Source of the DNA: a virus
DNA length: 64,000 nucleotides
Strand: one strand, 5' to 3'
IMG/VR virus record: IMGVR_UViG_3300031595_000166
Location: 62,001-126,000 of that record
In this document: in pieces, positions 7,690 to 16,094 of the stretch
How the letters are laid out: each line of letters starts with the position of its first letter
How positions within the stretch are numbered: position 1 is the stretch's first letter
Program-made: the position numbers and the translations under genes
The notes under the pieces: generated by a model
What the model was told of the DNA's origin: nothing
The model's input: the letters and a program-made list of their open reading frames with translations, nothing else
Databases searched by the model: none

Positions 7690-8064
7690 TTACAACGGGT
7701 TATACGAAGAACCTTTACACGACACACAAACTACATCACCATCTTCACCAGTGTTCAGGCAACGCTTACAATCTTTCCTGCTCATATAAACTCCACCAAT
7801 TCCCCAACCACGAATCTCTGTGCCTTTATCCACTTCAATCAATGCATATGCTTTTGCAATGACAACATCTACATGAGTTCCATCAATAAATCCCCACCAA
7901 CCTGGGGTTCCTCCGGACTTTGGGATGAATACCTTCTTTGTTGTTGTGCCAATGGATAGTTTCTTACATAGATCAATAGCAGTATCAATTACATAGCAAG
8001 TATGATCTGGATGACCGTTTCCAGAAACGAGTTCTGATCTTTCCCAAACCTCGTAATGTGCCAT
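7690..8064 (-). CDS. zinc-ribbon-tailed protein, 124 aa
   Basis: A body of about 95 residues is followed by CKRC and CVSC near the C-terminus, a four-cysteine zinc ribbon. Glycine/tryptophan-rich centre (GGTPGWWGFIDG). No family recognised. Confidence 0.6.
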   Translation of the reverse strand: MAHYEVWERSELVSGNGHPDHTCYVIDTAIDLCKKLSIGTTTKKVFIPKSGGTPGWWGFIDGTHVDVVIAKAYALIEVDKGTEIRGWGIGGVYMSRKDCKRCLNTGEDGDVVCVSCKGSSYNPL

Positions 8065-8069
8065 TACTA

Positions 8070-8516
8070 TTATGCTCTGTTATGGCAGGAACAATCACAA
8101 GGAGTTTTTTTACAATATGGTCCATTATTACATTTTGCACAAGGAACCGGACAATGGGTGCACATTACATCACCACGACCATATATCGTCATCATATGAG
8201 TATCATCGCAGGTATTACAAACTGGCGACTCAACTTCTGTTGATTTGGCTTTGAGTTTTTCTAACTTGGAAACTACTTCGTATTGTTCAAACTTGATTAG
8301 CCTTGACATCGGATATACTTTGTCTTCATGATTAACCGAAAACACTGCAATGTATTCCATGTCATGACCACCAAGATCCATTAGGAATGAGTTGTTCAAT
8401 TCCAATGTGCTATCATCGTAGAACACAATACTAACATGTCGCTTGAAACGAGGATCATTGGCGTTGAGGTTCTTGCCATACTCTTTTACCAATTCAACTG
8501 CTTGATCGTAATTCAT
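8070..8516 (-). CDS. cysteine-rich zinc-binding protein, 148 aa
   Basis: Globular N-terminal domain (1-95), then CNTC, CTHC, CAKC and a CDCSCH end: enough ligands for two or three zinc ions. The start at 8516 lies 19 bases after the predicted transcription start of the promoter at 8542-8570; a longer frame would cross that promoter and is rejected. Confidence 0.65.
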   Translation of the reverse strand: MNYDQAVELVKEYGKNLNANDPRFKRHVSIVFYDDSTLELNNSFLMDLGGHDMEYIAVFSVNHEDKVYPMSRLIKFEQYEVVSKLEKLKAKSTEVESPVCNTCDDTHMMTIYGRGDVMCTHCPVPCAKCNNGPYCKKTPCDCSCHNRA

Positions 8517-8541
8517 TGACAATCTCCCATGCGAAGGAACC

Positions 8542-8570
8542 AATCTAACCACCCGTCGCAGCCGTGTCAA
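8542..8570 (-). promoter_or_regulatory. sigma70-like promoter
   Basis: TTGACA (8565-8570), 17-bp spacer with 13 G/C, TAGATT (8542-8547). Overlaps the 3' end of the upstream gene and reads into 8070-8516. Confidence 0.75.
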
Positions 8571-8946
8571 GACCCGCAAGAAAACTACACGACGCACAAA
8601 CGAACTTCTCACCTACATTGGGAGCGGCGTGGGGCGCTGGTAAATTACAACCAGAACATACCTGATTAGCATTGATTACAATATCTTCTATAATGTCAAC
8701 CATACATGTAGGCGAGACCCAATAAAACCAATTTATGTGATTGAACTCTTGTCCAAGAACAAAACCACCATTACACATATGCCTAAAATTACTATGAGAT
8801 CGATTCCAACTATTCATATCATCTGGTTTTACGTCCCAACCTAATAATGCATACCCACCAAAAAACTCCAACAAAACGCACGGATGAAGTGAGTATTCAC
8901 TAATGAATTGTGTCCCAACTGGAACATTTTTGATATAACAGTTCAT
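8545..8946 (-). CDS. PAPH zinc-ribbon family protein, 133 aa
   Basis: C-terminal zinc ribbon C-SGC-NLPAPH followed by C-ASC, the signature of five paralogues between 8.5 and 17.8 kb. The N-terminal 90 residues vary but keep a glycine/tryptophan turn (ALLGWD) and a YWVS segment before the ribbon. Overlaps the RNA ligase start by four bases. Function unknown. Confidence 0.7.
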   Translation of the reverse strand: MNCYIKNVPVGTQFISEYSLHPCVLLEFFGGYALLGWDVKPDDMNSWNRSHSNFRHMCNGGFVLGQEFNHINWFYWVSPTCMVDIIEDIVINANQVCSGCNLPAPHAAPNVGEKFVCASCSFLAGLDTAATGG

Positions 8947-10016
8947 TTATACGCCAATAATTTCATAAGGTTATCAACCTGCATCTCTGCAAAATACTCC
9001 TTGAAAGAATGAACTTTTTTTGCTCGCAATGTAAATAACGCGCCAGAACACTTTGACTTTACGGCTTGCAGTGCGAATGCTTTTTGCTCTGGAATGTCCT
9101 TGATAGCGTCATATTCAGTTTCAAGTTCTGCAATTAGATTGTGCAGTCTGCTTTGTGCTTCATCGAACGCTGGCTTGTATTCAGGAAACGCAATCAACAC
9201 TTCCGGCATTTCTCCTGTTCGCGCAATCTCAACGATTGACTTCTGCGACATCAATCCGTCTTTGGCGTGATGCAACAAGACATAGCCTGGATGCTTGATC
9301 TTTACCCTATTGAACTTTGAATCAACAATAACATAACCTTCTTGTTCCAATGGATTCATTTGCTTGAATGACTCAATACAAGCATCGAAACTGTTCAACG
9401 GAAACTCTTTTACAATTGGGCAAGGGATATATTGTTGTGCTTCTTTTGCAGTTAGTTCCTGCAATGTAATTAGATTACGAGCGCCAAGCAATGTGAGGCT
9501 CGGTTCTTGGTATCGAACTACGATTCTATTTAGCTGTGATGTCAGTTCGAAAAAGAAGCAGATACCACAATTAGGATCTGGTAATTGATACTTGAATGTA
9601 TCCCAGAATAATTTTTGGAATGTAATACCAAAACCGTTGACATCACCGCCAGCGTCCGGCGTTCCAGTTGTTGAAACATGCCATTCACCATTATATGGCC
9701 AGAGACAACTCAAACTTCCATCCACTTTGCATTGAACACGAGCGGTATTCCAATCGATTGTTGCTGCGTGTCCTTCACCCCAGTTAAAAAACTTCTGAAA
9801 ACTCATACATCGGACTGCCCAATCAGCGTTCTCATCCAAAATAATTCCACGACACTCACGAACGATTTGTTCCGAGAACGGTGAATCGATTTGATTATAC
9901 TTGAACAAGACAAGATTGCCGTATGTTGAATGACGCTTTGCATCAATAAAATACTTGTCGGCTAATTCATCGAATGAATAACCGGAGCGAAGGAAGTTTT
10001 GAATTAATAATGTCAT
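8943..10016 (-). CDS. RNA ligase, T4 Rnl1-like, 357 aa
   Basis: Seals 5'-phosphate to 3'-OH RNA ends, classically repairing cleaved tRNA anticodon loops. Nucleotidyltransferase motif I is CKVDGSL (lysine about 93), with RECRGIIL upstream, FFFEL (motif III), EGYVIV (IV) and VKIKHPGYV (V). The C-terminal helical region (about 250-357) fits Rnl1-type specificity domains. No polynucleotide kinase is visible here; the metallophosphatase at 12237 is a different fold. Coupled to its neighbours by ATGA overlaps. Confidence 0.88.
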   Translation of the reverse strand: MTLLIQNFLRSGYSFDELADKYFIDAKRHSTYGNLVLFKYNQIDSPFSEQIVRECRGIILDENADWAVRCMSFQKFFNWGEGHAATIDWNTARVQCKVDGSLSCLWPYNGEWHVSTTGTPDAGGDVNGFGITFQKLFWDTFKYQLPDPNCGICFFFELTSQLNRIVVRYQEPSLTLLGARNLITLQELTAKEAQQYIPCPIVKEFPLNSFDACIESFKQMNPLEQEGYVIVDSKFNRVKIKHPGYVLLHHAKDGLMSQKSIVEIARTGEMPEVLIAFPEYKPAFDEAQSRLHNLIAELETEYDAIKDIPEQKAFALQAVKSKCSGALFTLRAKKVHSFKEYFAEMQVDNLMKLLAYK

Positions 10017-10453
10017 ATCAGTATCAGATACTTTTGCAAGTTTTCTTTTCCATAGATTCGTTTGTTATCAAGTTGTGGAATGTGTTTATTATTGATATAG
10101 TAGTAAGTTCTACCATCATCAGCCCATTCACAAGCAGGTCCGTCTTCTCGATGATACTTGTTATTGAGAAACCAGTATTTGTTTCCGTTAGCATACTCAA
10201 CAGCATGACATGTCAATCCCGTTTCGGGATTGATGTCTTCTCGATGAAGTTTGCCATTGAGATACCAAAATTTGCTTCCATTAACATACTCAACAGCAGG
10301 TCCGTCTTCTCGATGAAGTTTGCCATTGAGAAACCAAGATTTGTCTCCATTAGAATACTCAACAGCAGGTCCGTCTTCTCGATGATATTTGTCATTGAGA
10401 TACCAAAATTTGTTTCCATTAGCATCAATTTTACATTCTGTAATATTAGGCAT
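10013..10453 (-). CDS. HREDGPA-repeat protein, 146 aa
   Basis: Four repeats plus the IPQLDNKRIYGKENLQKYLILI end. The third repeat carries the INPETGLT insertion between HRED and the next strand. Its ATG overlaps the −10 of a divergent plus-strand promoter. Confidence 0.85.
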   Translation of the reverse strand: MPNITECKIDANGNKFWYLNDKYHREDGPAVEYSNGDKSWFLNGKLHREDGPAVEYVNGSKFWYLNGKLHREDINPETGLTCHAVEYANGNKYWFLNNKYHREDGPACEWADDGRTYYYINNKHIPQLDNKRIYGKENLQKYLILI

Positions 10454-10458
10454 AATAT
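10430..10458 (+). promoter_or_regulatory. sigma70-like promoter, plus strand
   Basis: TTTACA (10430-10435), 17 bp, TAATAT (10453-10458), reading into the small plus-strand gene at 10473. Confidence 0.5.
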
Positions 10459-10472
10459 CCTATACTTTTGCG

Positions 10473-10673
10473 ATGGACAATAGTAGTTTCTTCCATATTC
10501 TCAATGGCGCTGGTGCATTGATCGGCGTTATAATAGCATTTCTTTCTTACCGAAAATCTACTCAAAAAGGATCTGAGAAGCAGGTAGAATCAATTCAATT
10601 CACACTTAATCAACATAGCACGAAACTTGCGGTATTGGAAGAAAGATTGAATAACTTGAAAGATAGATTATAG
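10473..10673 (+). CDS. small membrane-anchored coiled-coil protein, 66 aa
   Basis: One transmembrane helix (about 8-26) then a helix with heptads (ESIQFTLNQHSTKLAVLEERLNNLKDRL). The start codon lies about 15 bases after the plus-strand −10, without a clear ribosome site. Layout resembles small phage spanin or holin accessory proteins, but the evidence is only topological. Confidence 0.55.
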   Translation: MDNSSFFHILNGAGALIGVIIAFLSYRKSTQKGSEKQVESIQFTLNQHSTKLAVLEERLNNLKDRL

Positions 10674-11204
10674 TCATTCCTCCACAAAATCTACTTCATC
10701 ATACGAATAACTCGTATCATTATACTCCGAGGTAAATGAGCCCGAATCAATAAATCCTTGCACATCATTCAGGTGTGCTGGTGGATTATAGTTATCAGTG
10801 ATCCATTGCTTGCGTTTTGCTTCGTATTCTTGATGGGCTTGATTACGAAGTTGCTGAATGTTTCCACATTCTTTATTCCAAGCACTAAGACGAGCATTAT
10901 GTTCTTGTTGCAATCGCTTGTGAATTGCTTTTAGTTCGGGAGTTATTTTCTTGATTTTATTCAATTCAATATATTCAGGTGATGCAGATGGTTGCGCTGG
11001 CAATATATATGTTTTGTAAGCATCATAGGCATATGGTCTTACGTTTTCATTAAGTTGTTTTGCAAACGCACAGTTGAATTCTTGAAGTTCTTCAAGTTTC
11101 TTTACGATCTCTTTTGCCTTATCCTCACTGCGACAAACGCAAACATTCGATTCGGTATGATCGGAATAATCACCATGGGAATCGCTAACAACATAGACTT
11201 TCAT
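10674..11204 (-). CDS. hypothetical protein, 176 aa
   Basis: Begins MKVYVVSDSHGDYSDH, then a CVCRSEDKAKEIVKKLEE segment and a long helical middle (90-140); the end is acidic. Despite the SDSHGD start it lacks the other metallophosphatase motifs. No family recognised. Confidence 0.65.
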   Translation of the reverse strand: MKVYVVSDSHGDYSDHTESNVCVCRSEDKAKEIVKKLEELQEFNCAFAKQLNENVRPYAYDAYKTYILPAQPSASPEYIELNKIKKITPELKAIHKRLQQEHNARLSAWNKECGNIQQLRNQAHQEYEAKRKQWITDNYNPPAHLNDVQGFIDSGSFTSEYNDTSYSYDEVDFVEE

Positions 11205-11356
11205 TGGTTTTTCTCACATGAGGCGTCTTGTTCTGTTGGTTGTTTTGGCTTATTTTCCGGGTAATGTCCAGCAGTAATTTCATTTAGTGTTGGCTGGTTA
11301 GTAAAACTAACCGGCACACAACCAACGAAAAATAGAATGATTAGACATAGTTTCAT
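11201..11356 (-). CDS. small lipoprotein, 51 aa
   Basis: Signal peptide with lipobox FVGC (cysteine 13), so probably anchored in a membrane of a Gram-negative cell. The last residues CEKNQ repeat those of the adjacent lipoprotein upstream. Start overlaps the upstream stop (TGATG). Confidence 0.6.
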   Translation of the reverse strand: MKLCLIILFFVGCVPVSFTNQPTLNEITAGHYPENKPKQPTEQDASCEKNQ

Positions 11357-11604
11357 CATTGATTCTTCTCACAGGTTTTTAGATCATTAACACACAAGAC
11401 TGCCCAATCAGCGAATGTGCAATCAACATTTCCGCGACCATTGCAAAACGCAATTGGTTGATCATTTTTGAATGATGATATGCAGTAGTTCCAATTATGC
11501 CAACACACTGGATGAATATGTGCTCTGTGTGGATCGCGTGCTGGCTTTGAGCATGCAAGTATTGGTAGTAGAAGTAATGGTAGGAGTAGTGTTAGTTTTT
11601 TCAT
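11356..11604 (-). CDS. lipoprotein, 82 aa
   Basis: Signal peptide MKKLTLLLPLLLLPILAC gives a lipobox at ILAC (cysteine 18). The mature part has five more cysteines and several histidines, likely disulfide-bonded outside the cytoplasm. Overlaps both neighbours. Confidence 0.7.
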   Translation of the reverse strand: MKKLTLLLPLLLLPILACSKPARDPHRAHIHPVCWHNWNYCISSFKNDQPIAFCNGRGNVDCTFADWAVLCVNDLKTCEKNQ

Positions 11605-11765
11605 TGTGTGCTTTCTTTATGTTCGGGGTGAGTTTCGTTGCATGATTTAGTGTGGCATTTGTGATGGAACTTTGCGTGATACCATAGATGGGCTTTGCGG
11701 AAATAGTATCCGATGAATGGAAGCATTGCCATTAGAGCCATTGTTTCGTCGATGCACCAATGCAT
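11601..11765 (-). CDS. small histidine/cysteine-rich membrane protein, 54 aa
   Basis: A hydrophobic stretch (ALMAMLPFIGYYF) is followed by HLWYHAKFHHKCHTKSC, a possible metal-binding tail. GAGGAAA before the ATG at 11765 favours this start over one six codons earlier. Confidence 0.55.
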   Translation of the reverse strand: MHWCIDETMALMAMLPFIGYYFRKAHLWYHAKFHHKCHTKSCNETHPEHKESTQ

Positions 11766-11798
11766 TTTCCTCAATCCTTTCATATACTTATGAATTTT

Positions 11799-12224
11799 TT
11801 ACCAAACCCTATTGCCATTCAACCAGCCACTATCCTCATCAACGAATAGAACATAGTCGGAATAATCACAAGACAGTTGCACCCAAGGATGTTCATCCTC
11901 AAGTTCTTGTTCTTCGCATTCATCGGATAGATCGCTGGACATTTTTTCAATTACGTACTTTATTGATTTACCGTCAAAACGACCATCAGTATATTCATCA
12001 ACGATATAACATTCGACTACGTCTTGATCGTTCATAACATCAAGCGGTTCAAAATCAATACCACCTCGCCCGCGAAGATACGACACGAAAATATCATCAA
12101 TAGTGGATGAGTTAGTAATTAATGTTTTCATTGCCTGAATGTTTGCAAGATCCATACCTTCGTGGGCGACCTTAGTCATTGCGAAAAAATTTCCAGACTT
12201 TACCAATAATGTTCCGCCAGTCAT
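11799..12224 (-). CDS. hypothetical acidic protein, 141 aa
   Basis: Acidic protein with an EECEEQELEDEHPWVQ-type patch near residue 110 and a C-terminal beta region. No recognisable motif. It sits just downstream of the metallophosphatase and is probably cotranscribed. Confidence 0.65.
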   Translation of the reverse strand: MTGGTLLVKSGNFFAMTKVAHEGMDLANIQAMKTLITNSSTIDDIFVSYLRGRGGIDFEPLDVMNDQDVVECYIVDEYTDGRFDGKSIKYVIEKMSSDLSDECEEQELEDEHPWVQLSCDYSDYVLFVDEDSGWLNGNRVW

Positions 12225-12236
12225 TGTCTTTATCCT

Positions 12237-12824
12237 TTATTGCGAGTTAGTTTTGATTATTAGTCGTTGCTTATCTACAATTGATTTGATTTCGTCGAGG
12301 TGATAGGGGAAGTAGTTGTTTCCATCTACGCCAACATCAAGCATATTGGGACGAAGTTTTGTTTCGGGAGTCGAATGAACGTGCCCGTGAAGGAGGAATT
12401 GATTTTCCTTATGCACCGGACGATAGTGTAGAAACCTCTTACCGAATTCATTTGGTTCTTCGTAAGGAAGATGATTCAATACGAATCCGTGCCAGTTTTC
12501 CAGTTGCTGATAGATACCGGCGAAACCATACATAAGATAGCGTTGTTTGGCTGCTTCCCATTTTTTATTTATTGGATGGCAGCGATCATGGTTGCCCGGA
12601 ATGAGAAACTTTTTTCCACTCAATCTCGGAAGAATGATTGGAACCGTTTTTTCATTCATCGAAAAATCGCCAAGACACCACAATTCATCCTCTGGCTTGA
12701 CCAATGAATTTATATTCGCAATCATTACCTCTTGCATATGCGACACATCTTTGAATGGTCGATTGCAATAGGTAATAATATTTCGATGATCCCAATGTGG
12801 ATCGCTATAAACCCATGTATTCAT
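12237..12824 (-). CDS. metallophosphoesterase, 195 aa
   Basis: Calcineurin-like fold with all metal motifs visible: YSDPHWDH at residues 6-13, LGDFS near 52, GNHDR near 77, LNHLPY, and LHGHVHS near 145. Small phage members act on phosphoesters such as 2',3'-cyclic or nucleotide substrates; the actual substrate is unknown. No signal peptide. Confidence 0.85.
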   Translation of the reverse strand: MNTWVYSDPHWDHRNIITYCNRPFKDVSHMQEVMIANINSLVKPEDELWCLGDFSMNEKTVPIILPRLSGKKFLIPGNHDRCHPINKKWEAAKQRYLMYGFAGIYQQLENWHGFVLNHLPYEEPNEFGKRFLHYRPVHKENQFLLHGHVHSTPETKLRPNMLDVGVDGNNYFPYHLDEIKSIVDKQRLIIKTNSQ

Positions 12825-12837
12825 TGATCTTTTTACC

Positions 12838-13029
12838 TTACTGAATGCTTGCTTTCACAACTTTACCGCTCTCAATTTCAATGCAAACTCTATCATCTCT
12901 CACTTCGCTCGGGTAATCAAAAAACATTTCCTTATCAATCCTGACCAAGTGGAAAATCATATTCCTCTTCTCTGCAAGATCTTGGGCGCTCTTCTTACTA
13001 AGACCGATGAAGTCATTTGAGTTATGCAT
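12838..13029 (-). CDS. I78-inhibitor-like small protein, 63 aa
   Basis: GLSKKSAQDLAEKRNMIFHLVRIDKE...RDDRVCIEIESGKVVKASIQ matches the layout of I78/subtilisin-inhibitor-like domains (helix, then strand with DRxxxxxxxGxV). No signal peptide, so a cytoplasmic role is more likely than inhibition of secreted proteases. Expressed from the promoter at 13124-13152. Confidence 0.55.
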   Translation of the reverse strand: MHNSNDFIGLSKKSAQDLAEKRNMIFHLVRIDKEMFFDYPSEVRDDRVCIEIESGKVVKASIQ

Positions 13030-13123
13030 TGATGGCTCCGTTCTGTTATTGTTTCATTTGTTCCATGTCAAAAAACGCGTAAAAAAACTGCTTGATTTTC
13101 AATAGAAGTTTTGCCATCCAGAT

Positions 13124-13152
13124 ACTATAAGCACGCCTCGACCACCCGTCAA
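13124..13152 (-). promoter_or_regulatory. sigma70-like promoter
   Basis: TTGACG (13147-13152), 17-bp spacer with 12 G/C, TATAGT (13124-13129). TGTAGG begins 20 bases upstream of the −35. A 61-codon frame across this site is therefore not taken as a gene. Confidence 0.75.
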
Positions 13153-13160
13153 GTGTAGCA

Positions 13161-13442
13161 TTATTGCCTACATGACGCCATACACTGAAAACTCTTTGTT
13201 TCGCCAGTGGTTCTATCAACAACCACAACACACATTACATCATCAACTCCTCTTGGAATTGACAATACCTGATAGCGATCATCATACTTCAATTCCGGTG
13301 ATATTGCAATTCTTTGCCCAGCAGATGGAACAATAGCAGATCCAACTTGCTTGTCTTCTCCCGAAGACCATATCATGGCAATAGCAAGAATTACAACGAA
13401 TATAACAGCAACACTAATAATCAATCTACCAACGGGGCTCAT
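13161..13442 (-). CDS. membrane-anchored protein, 93 aa
   Basis: N-terminal transmembrane helix (about 7-25) and a small beta domain with VDDVMCVVVVDRTTGETKSFQC. The cysteines suggest an extracytoplasmic domain. No family recognised. Confidence 0.6.
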   Translation of the reverse strand: MSPVGRLIISVAVIFVVILAIAMIWSSGEDKQVGSAIVPSAGQRIAISPELKYDDRYQVLSIPRGVDDVMCVVVVDRTTGETKSFQCMASCRQ

Positions 13443-13456
13443 TCCATAATGCAGAA

Positions 13457-13882
13457 TTATCCGAGTTCTTCCAACACCTTACACGATAGACATTGGAACT
13501 TATTGTCTGGCATGTTAGCTTTGCCATGAGGCGCTGGCATGTTGCAACCAACGCATATCTGATCTGTTTTTACAATTTGTTCAGCAGCCAACCAGACTTC
13601 TGTTAATGGAGATAGCCAGTAATAATACTTGAATGTTTTAGCAATTGGAATCACTATATAATTGCTATCTCCATCCCATTTTTCATATATATGATCGCTA
13701 ACTTTGTTGGCACAACGAGGATTTATCTGTGAATCATCGTTAAACCCAACACATACTTCTCCCGCAACATAACGCCCAATAACAATGACTGGTACTTTAT
13801 GTTCACCACTTGGGCTAATAAAATTATTATTATTGATTCCAATCAAAATTTCTGCACCTAATGGAACGCCTCCGGCTTGCAT
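13457..13882 (-). CDS. PAPH zinc-ribbon family protein, 141 aa
   Basis: Ends with C-VGC-NMPAPH, then C-LSC. TAGGTGG upstream favours the ATG at 13882 over a GTG three codons earlier. It and the next gene are more alike near the ribbon (NMPDNKFQC) than to other copies, so they probably arose by local duplication. Confidence 0.7.
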   Translation of the reverse strand: MQAGGVPLGAEILIGINNNNFISPSGEHKVPVIVIGRYVAGEVCVGFNDDSQINPRCANKVSDHIYEKWDGDSNYIVIPIAKTFKYYYWLSPLTEVWLAAEQIVKTDQICVGCNMPAPHGKANMPDNKFQCLSCKVLEELG

Positions 13883-13883
13883 A

Positions 13884-14330
13884 TCAACCACCTATATCCA
13901 ATAAAACTTTGCACGATATACATTGGAACTTATTGTCTGGCATATTTGCCTTGCAATGTGGTGCCGGAAGATTGCAACCAATACATGTTTGATTCGCACT
14001 GATTATTAGGCTCTCCACCAGTTGAACAATATAGTTAGAGCTAACCCAAGCGTAATACTTATACATGTTTATATTTTTTGACATATTGTATTTATCTGTA
14101 TTAGATTTCCATACTTTAACAGCATCTGCTACAAGATCGGAATAGGCAACATCAACGTCGCTCCATCCAATACATACATCCGAAGTATAAAATTTTCCTA
14201 CTACACAAACATTAAATGGTATTGTTCCAGTTATATCGATCTTACTGAGACGCATATTATTTTCTCTTGTTCGCTTGATTATAATTTCTGTATCAAGCGG
14301 AAGAGTTCCGATTTGAACTAAATTTGACAT
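13884..14330 (-). CDS. PAPH zinc-ribbon family protein, 148 aa
   Basis: Same ribbon (C-IGC-NLPAPH...C-ISC) with a divergent N-terminal domain that keeps VCIGWSD and YYAWVS. First gene of its operon; the kinase-like gene diverges from it 24 bases away. Confidence 0.7.
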   Translation of the reverse strand: MSNLVQIGTLPLDTEIIIKRTRENNMRLSKIDITGTIPFNVCVVGKFYTSDVCIGWSDVDVAYSDLVADAVKVWKSNTDKYNMSKNINMYKYYAWVSSNYIVQLVESLIISANQTCIGCNLPAPHCKANMPDNKFQCISCKVLLDIGG

Positions 14331-14354
14331 TCTAATAATTCCTCATATTTATGT

Positions 14355-15566
14355 ATGAATAATTCTCAACTACTTAAAAGAACTAATGATTTTAGAAAAC
14401 TTGCCGAAGAACCATATAGCAAGATTTTCGGCGATGATTTGCTTTCTTATATACTATCATTATTAACTCCGGGTAAATTCAAACGAGAAGAACTTTCAAG
14501 TTATATTCAAACCAATCGAACAATACTGAATGAGATGCGTGGCGCTATTGCTTGGAAAGGTAAGAATCCAAAAGGTGATCTAAATGGAATAGATAGAAAC
14601 AATAACTTTATCTTACTATCCAAACAATCTACTCCTCCAAAAGAATATGAAACAAGATCGATGTCATTATTGAAAGGCGTTGGCGCAATTCCTACATTGT
14701 ATTTATACACAATGAAAGAGCATGAATATAAACCAAAAGATAGAGACTATCCGAAAGAACTTGGTCATTATTCTTTTGTAATGCAAGCGTTTTTAGAGAT
14801 GTTTCCTTGGTTGAAAAATGAGAGCAACGAAGAATATAAGAACAATATATTCGAGTTCATAGAAACCAATAAATCTAATATAGATCGATTACGAAAACAA
14901 TTTGATTATGAACCTACATACATTGGTTCTGGATCATCTGGATCAACATTTGCTGTTGGTAAGAACAGAATACTAAAACTATTCAAGGATCATTCAGAAT
15001 ATCAAGCGGCGTTAGCATCAATGGGAAGAGTATTCACTGGACACGGTATGGGTAAAACGGAAGCGTATATTGATGATGCCGGAATATTTGGAACCTTTTA
15101 CGACAATGTCGTGTATTATTATACACAAGAAAGAATGATTCCATTAGGAGGATTATTCGCAGATGATTTAGATGCTGGTGGATATATGAAACAGATCTTG
15201 GAAAATATACAACAACTGTTCCTAAAAAACAGAATCATATTAGATAGACTTCACAAAATGGTAAATCATCCAAGAGTGTTGGATGCTATCCGTATGGTTG
15301 CAAACCGCATGACAGAGAAGGTAAAACAAACGAACGGTAAGAAAATTACCTATGTTGGCAATCTAATGAATGAACGAGTTGGCATTAGAGAAGATTGGTT
15401 AGTTGTATTGATCGAGGAGATGATTACGAAGTATATAACAAACCGAACTGATTTACATTTTGGGAATGTTGGTATCTCTAATAGAGGCGGCGGAACATTA
15501 ATTTATTTTGATGCAGCCTTCCAAGAAAAAGAAGACAGACAAAGAGAAGATATGATTGCTGTCTAA
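14355..15566 (+). CDS. protein-kinase-like protein, 403 aa
   Basis: A glycine-rich loop GSGSSGSTFAVG (about 198-209) precedes the ATP-lysine strand ILKLFK. A hinge-like YYTQERM follows, then a catalytic-loop-like TDLHFGNVG (about 373) with D and N in place, and YFDAAF where DFG would be. The N-terminal 190 residues are unfamiliar. It may phosphorylate proteins or small molecules. A paralogue with a less complete catalytic loop lies at 48797-49972. Plus strand, alone among minus-strand operons. Confidence 0.65.
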   Translation: MNNSQLLKRTNDFRKLAEEPYSKIFGDDLLSYILSLLTPGKFKREELSSYIQTNRTILNEMRGAIAWKGKNPKGDLNGIDRNNNFILLSKQSTPPKEYETRSMSLLKGVGAIPTLYLYTMKEHEYKPKDRDYPKELGHYSFVMQAFLEMFPWLKNESNEEYKNNIFEFIETNKSNIDRLRKQFDYEPTYIGSGSSGSTFAVGKNRILKLFKDHSEYQAALASMGRVFTGHGMGKTEAYIDDAGIFGTFYDNVVYYYTQERMIPLGGLFADDLDAGGYMKQILENIQQLFLKNRIILDRLHKMVNHPRVLDAIRMVANRMTEKVKQTNGKKITYVGNLMNERVGIREDWLVVLIEEMITKYITNRTDLHFGNVGISNRGGGTLIYFDAAFQEKEDRQREDMIAV

Positions 15567-15569
15567 TAT

Positions 15570-16094
15570 TTAGAGAAGGATTAGATACTTTGTGAGATTG
15601 TCTTTTCCATAAATGCGTTTGTTATCAAGTTGTGGAATGTATTTACCATTGATCCAGTATCGAGTTTTTCCATTAGAATACTCAATAGCAGGTCCGTCTT
15701 CCCGATGATATTTGCCATTGAGACACCACCACTTGTTTCCATTAGCATACTCAATAGCAGGTCCGTCTTCCCGGTGAAGATTGCCATTGAGATACCATTC
15801 TTTGGTTCCATTAGCAAACTCAACAGCAGGCATCGTCAATCCAGTTTCTGGATTGATATCTTCCCGATGAAGATTGTCATTGAGATACCAATATTTGGTT
15901 CCATCAGCACACTCAATAGCAGGTCCGTCTTCCCGGTGAAGATTGCCATTGAGATACCATTCTTTGGTTCCATCAGCACACTCAATAGCAGGACCATCTT
16001 TCCGATGAAACTCGTCATTGAGATACCAAAATTTGTTTCCATCAGTATGGATTCTACACTCAGATTTTTGAGAACTATCTATGACCGCCGCCAT
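15570..16094 (-). CDS. HREDGPA-repeat protein, 174 aa
   Basis: Five repeats, the third with the INPETGLT insertion, and the end IPQLDNKRIYGKDNLTKYLILL. The gene downstream is convergent, so here the leucine tail cannot serve to start another gene. The start at 16094 overlaps the end of the upstream lipoprotein by about 20 bases. Confidence 0.8.
   Translation of the reverse strand: MAAVIDSSQKSECRIHTDGNKFWYLNDEFHRKDGPAIECADGTKEWYLNGNLHREDGPAIECADGTKYWYLNDNLHREDINPETGLTMPAVEFANGTKEWYLNGNLHREDGPAIEYANGNKWWCLNGKYHREDGPAIEYSNGKTRYWINGKYIPQLDNKRIYGKDNLTKYLILL

Noticed and set aside
10674-11204. Metallophosphatase by its SDSHGD start
   Set aside because: None of the GD, GNH or GHxH motifs follows.
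13046-13231. 61-codon minus-strand frame
   Set aside because: Starts with GTG inside the upstream gene and runs through a consensus promoter (13124-13152).
14324-14352. Plus-strand promoter for the kinase-like gene (TTGACA at 14324)
   Set aside because: The possible −10 lies two or three bases from the ATG, so transcription would start inside the coding sequence; the box is also the start of the divergent gene.
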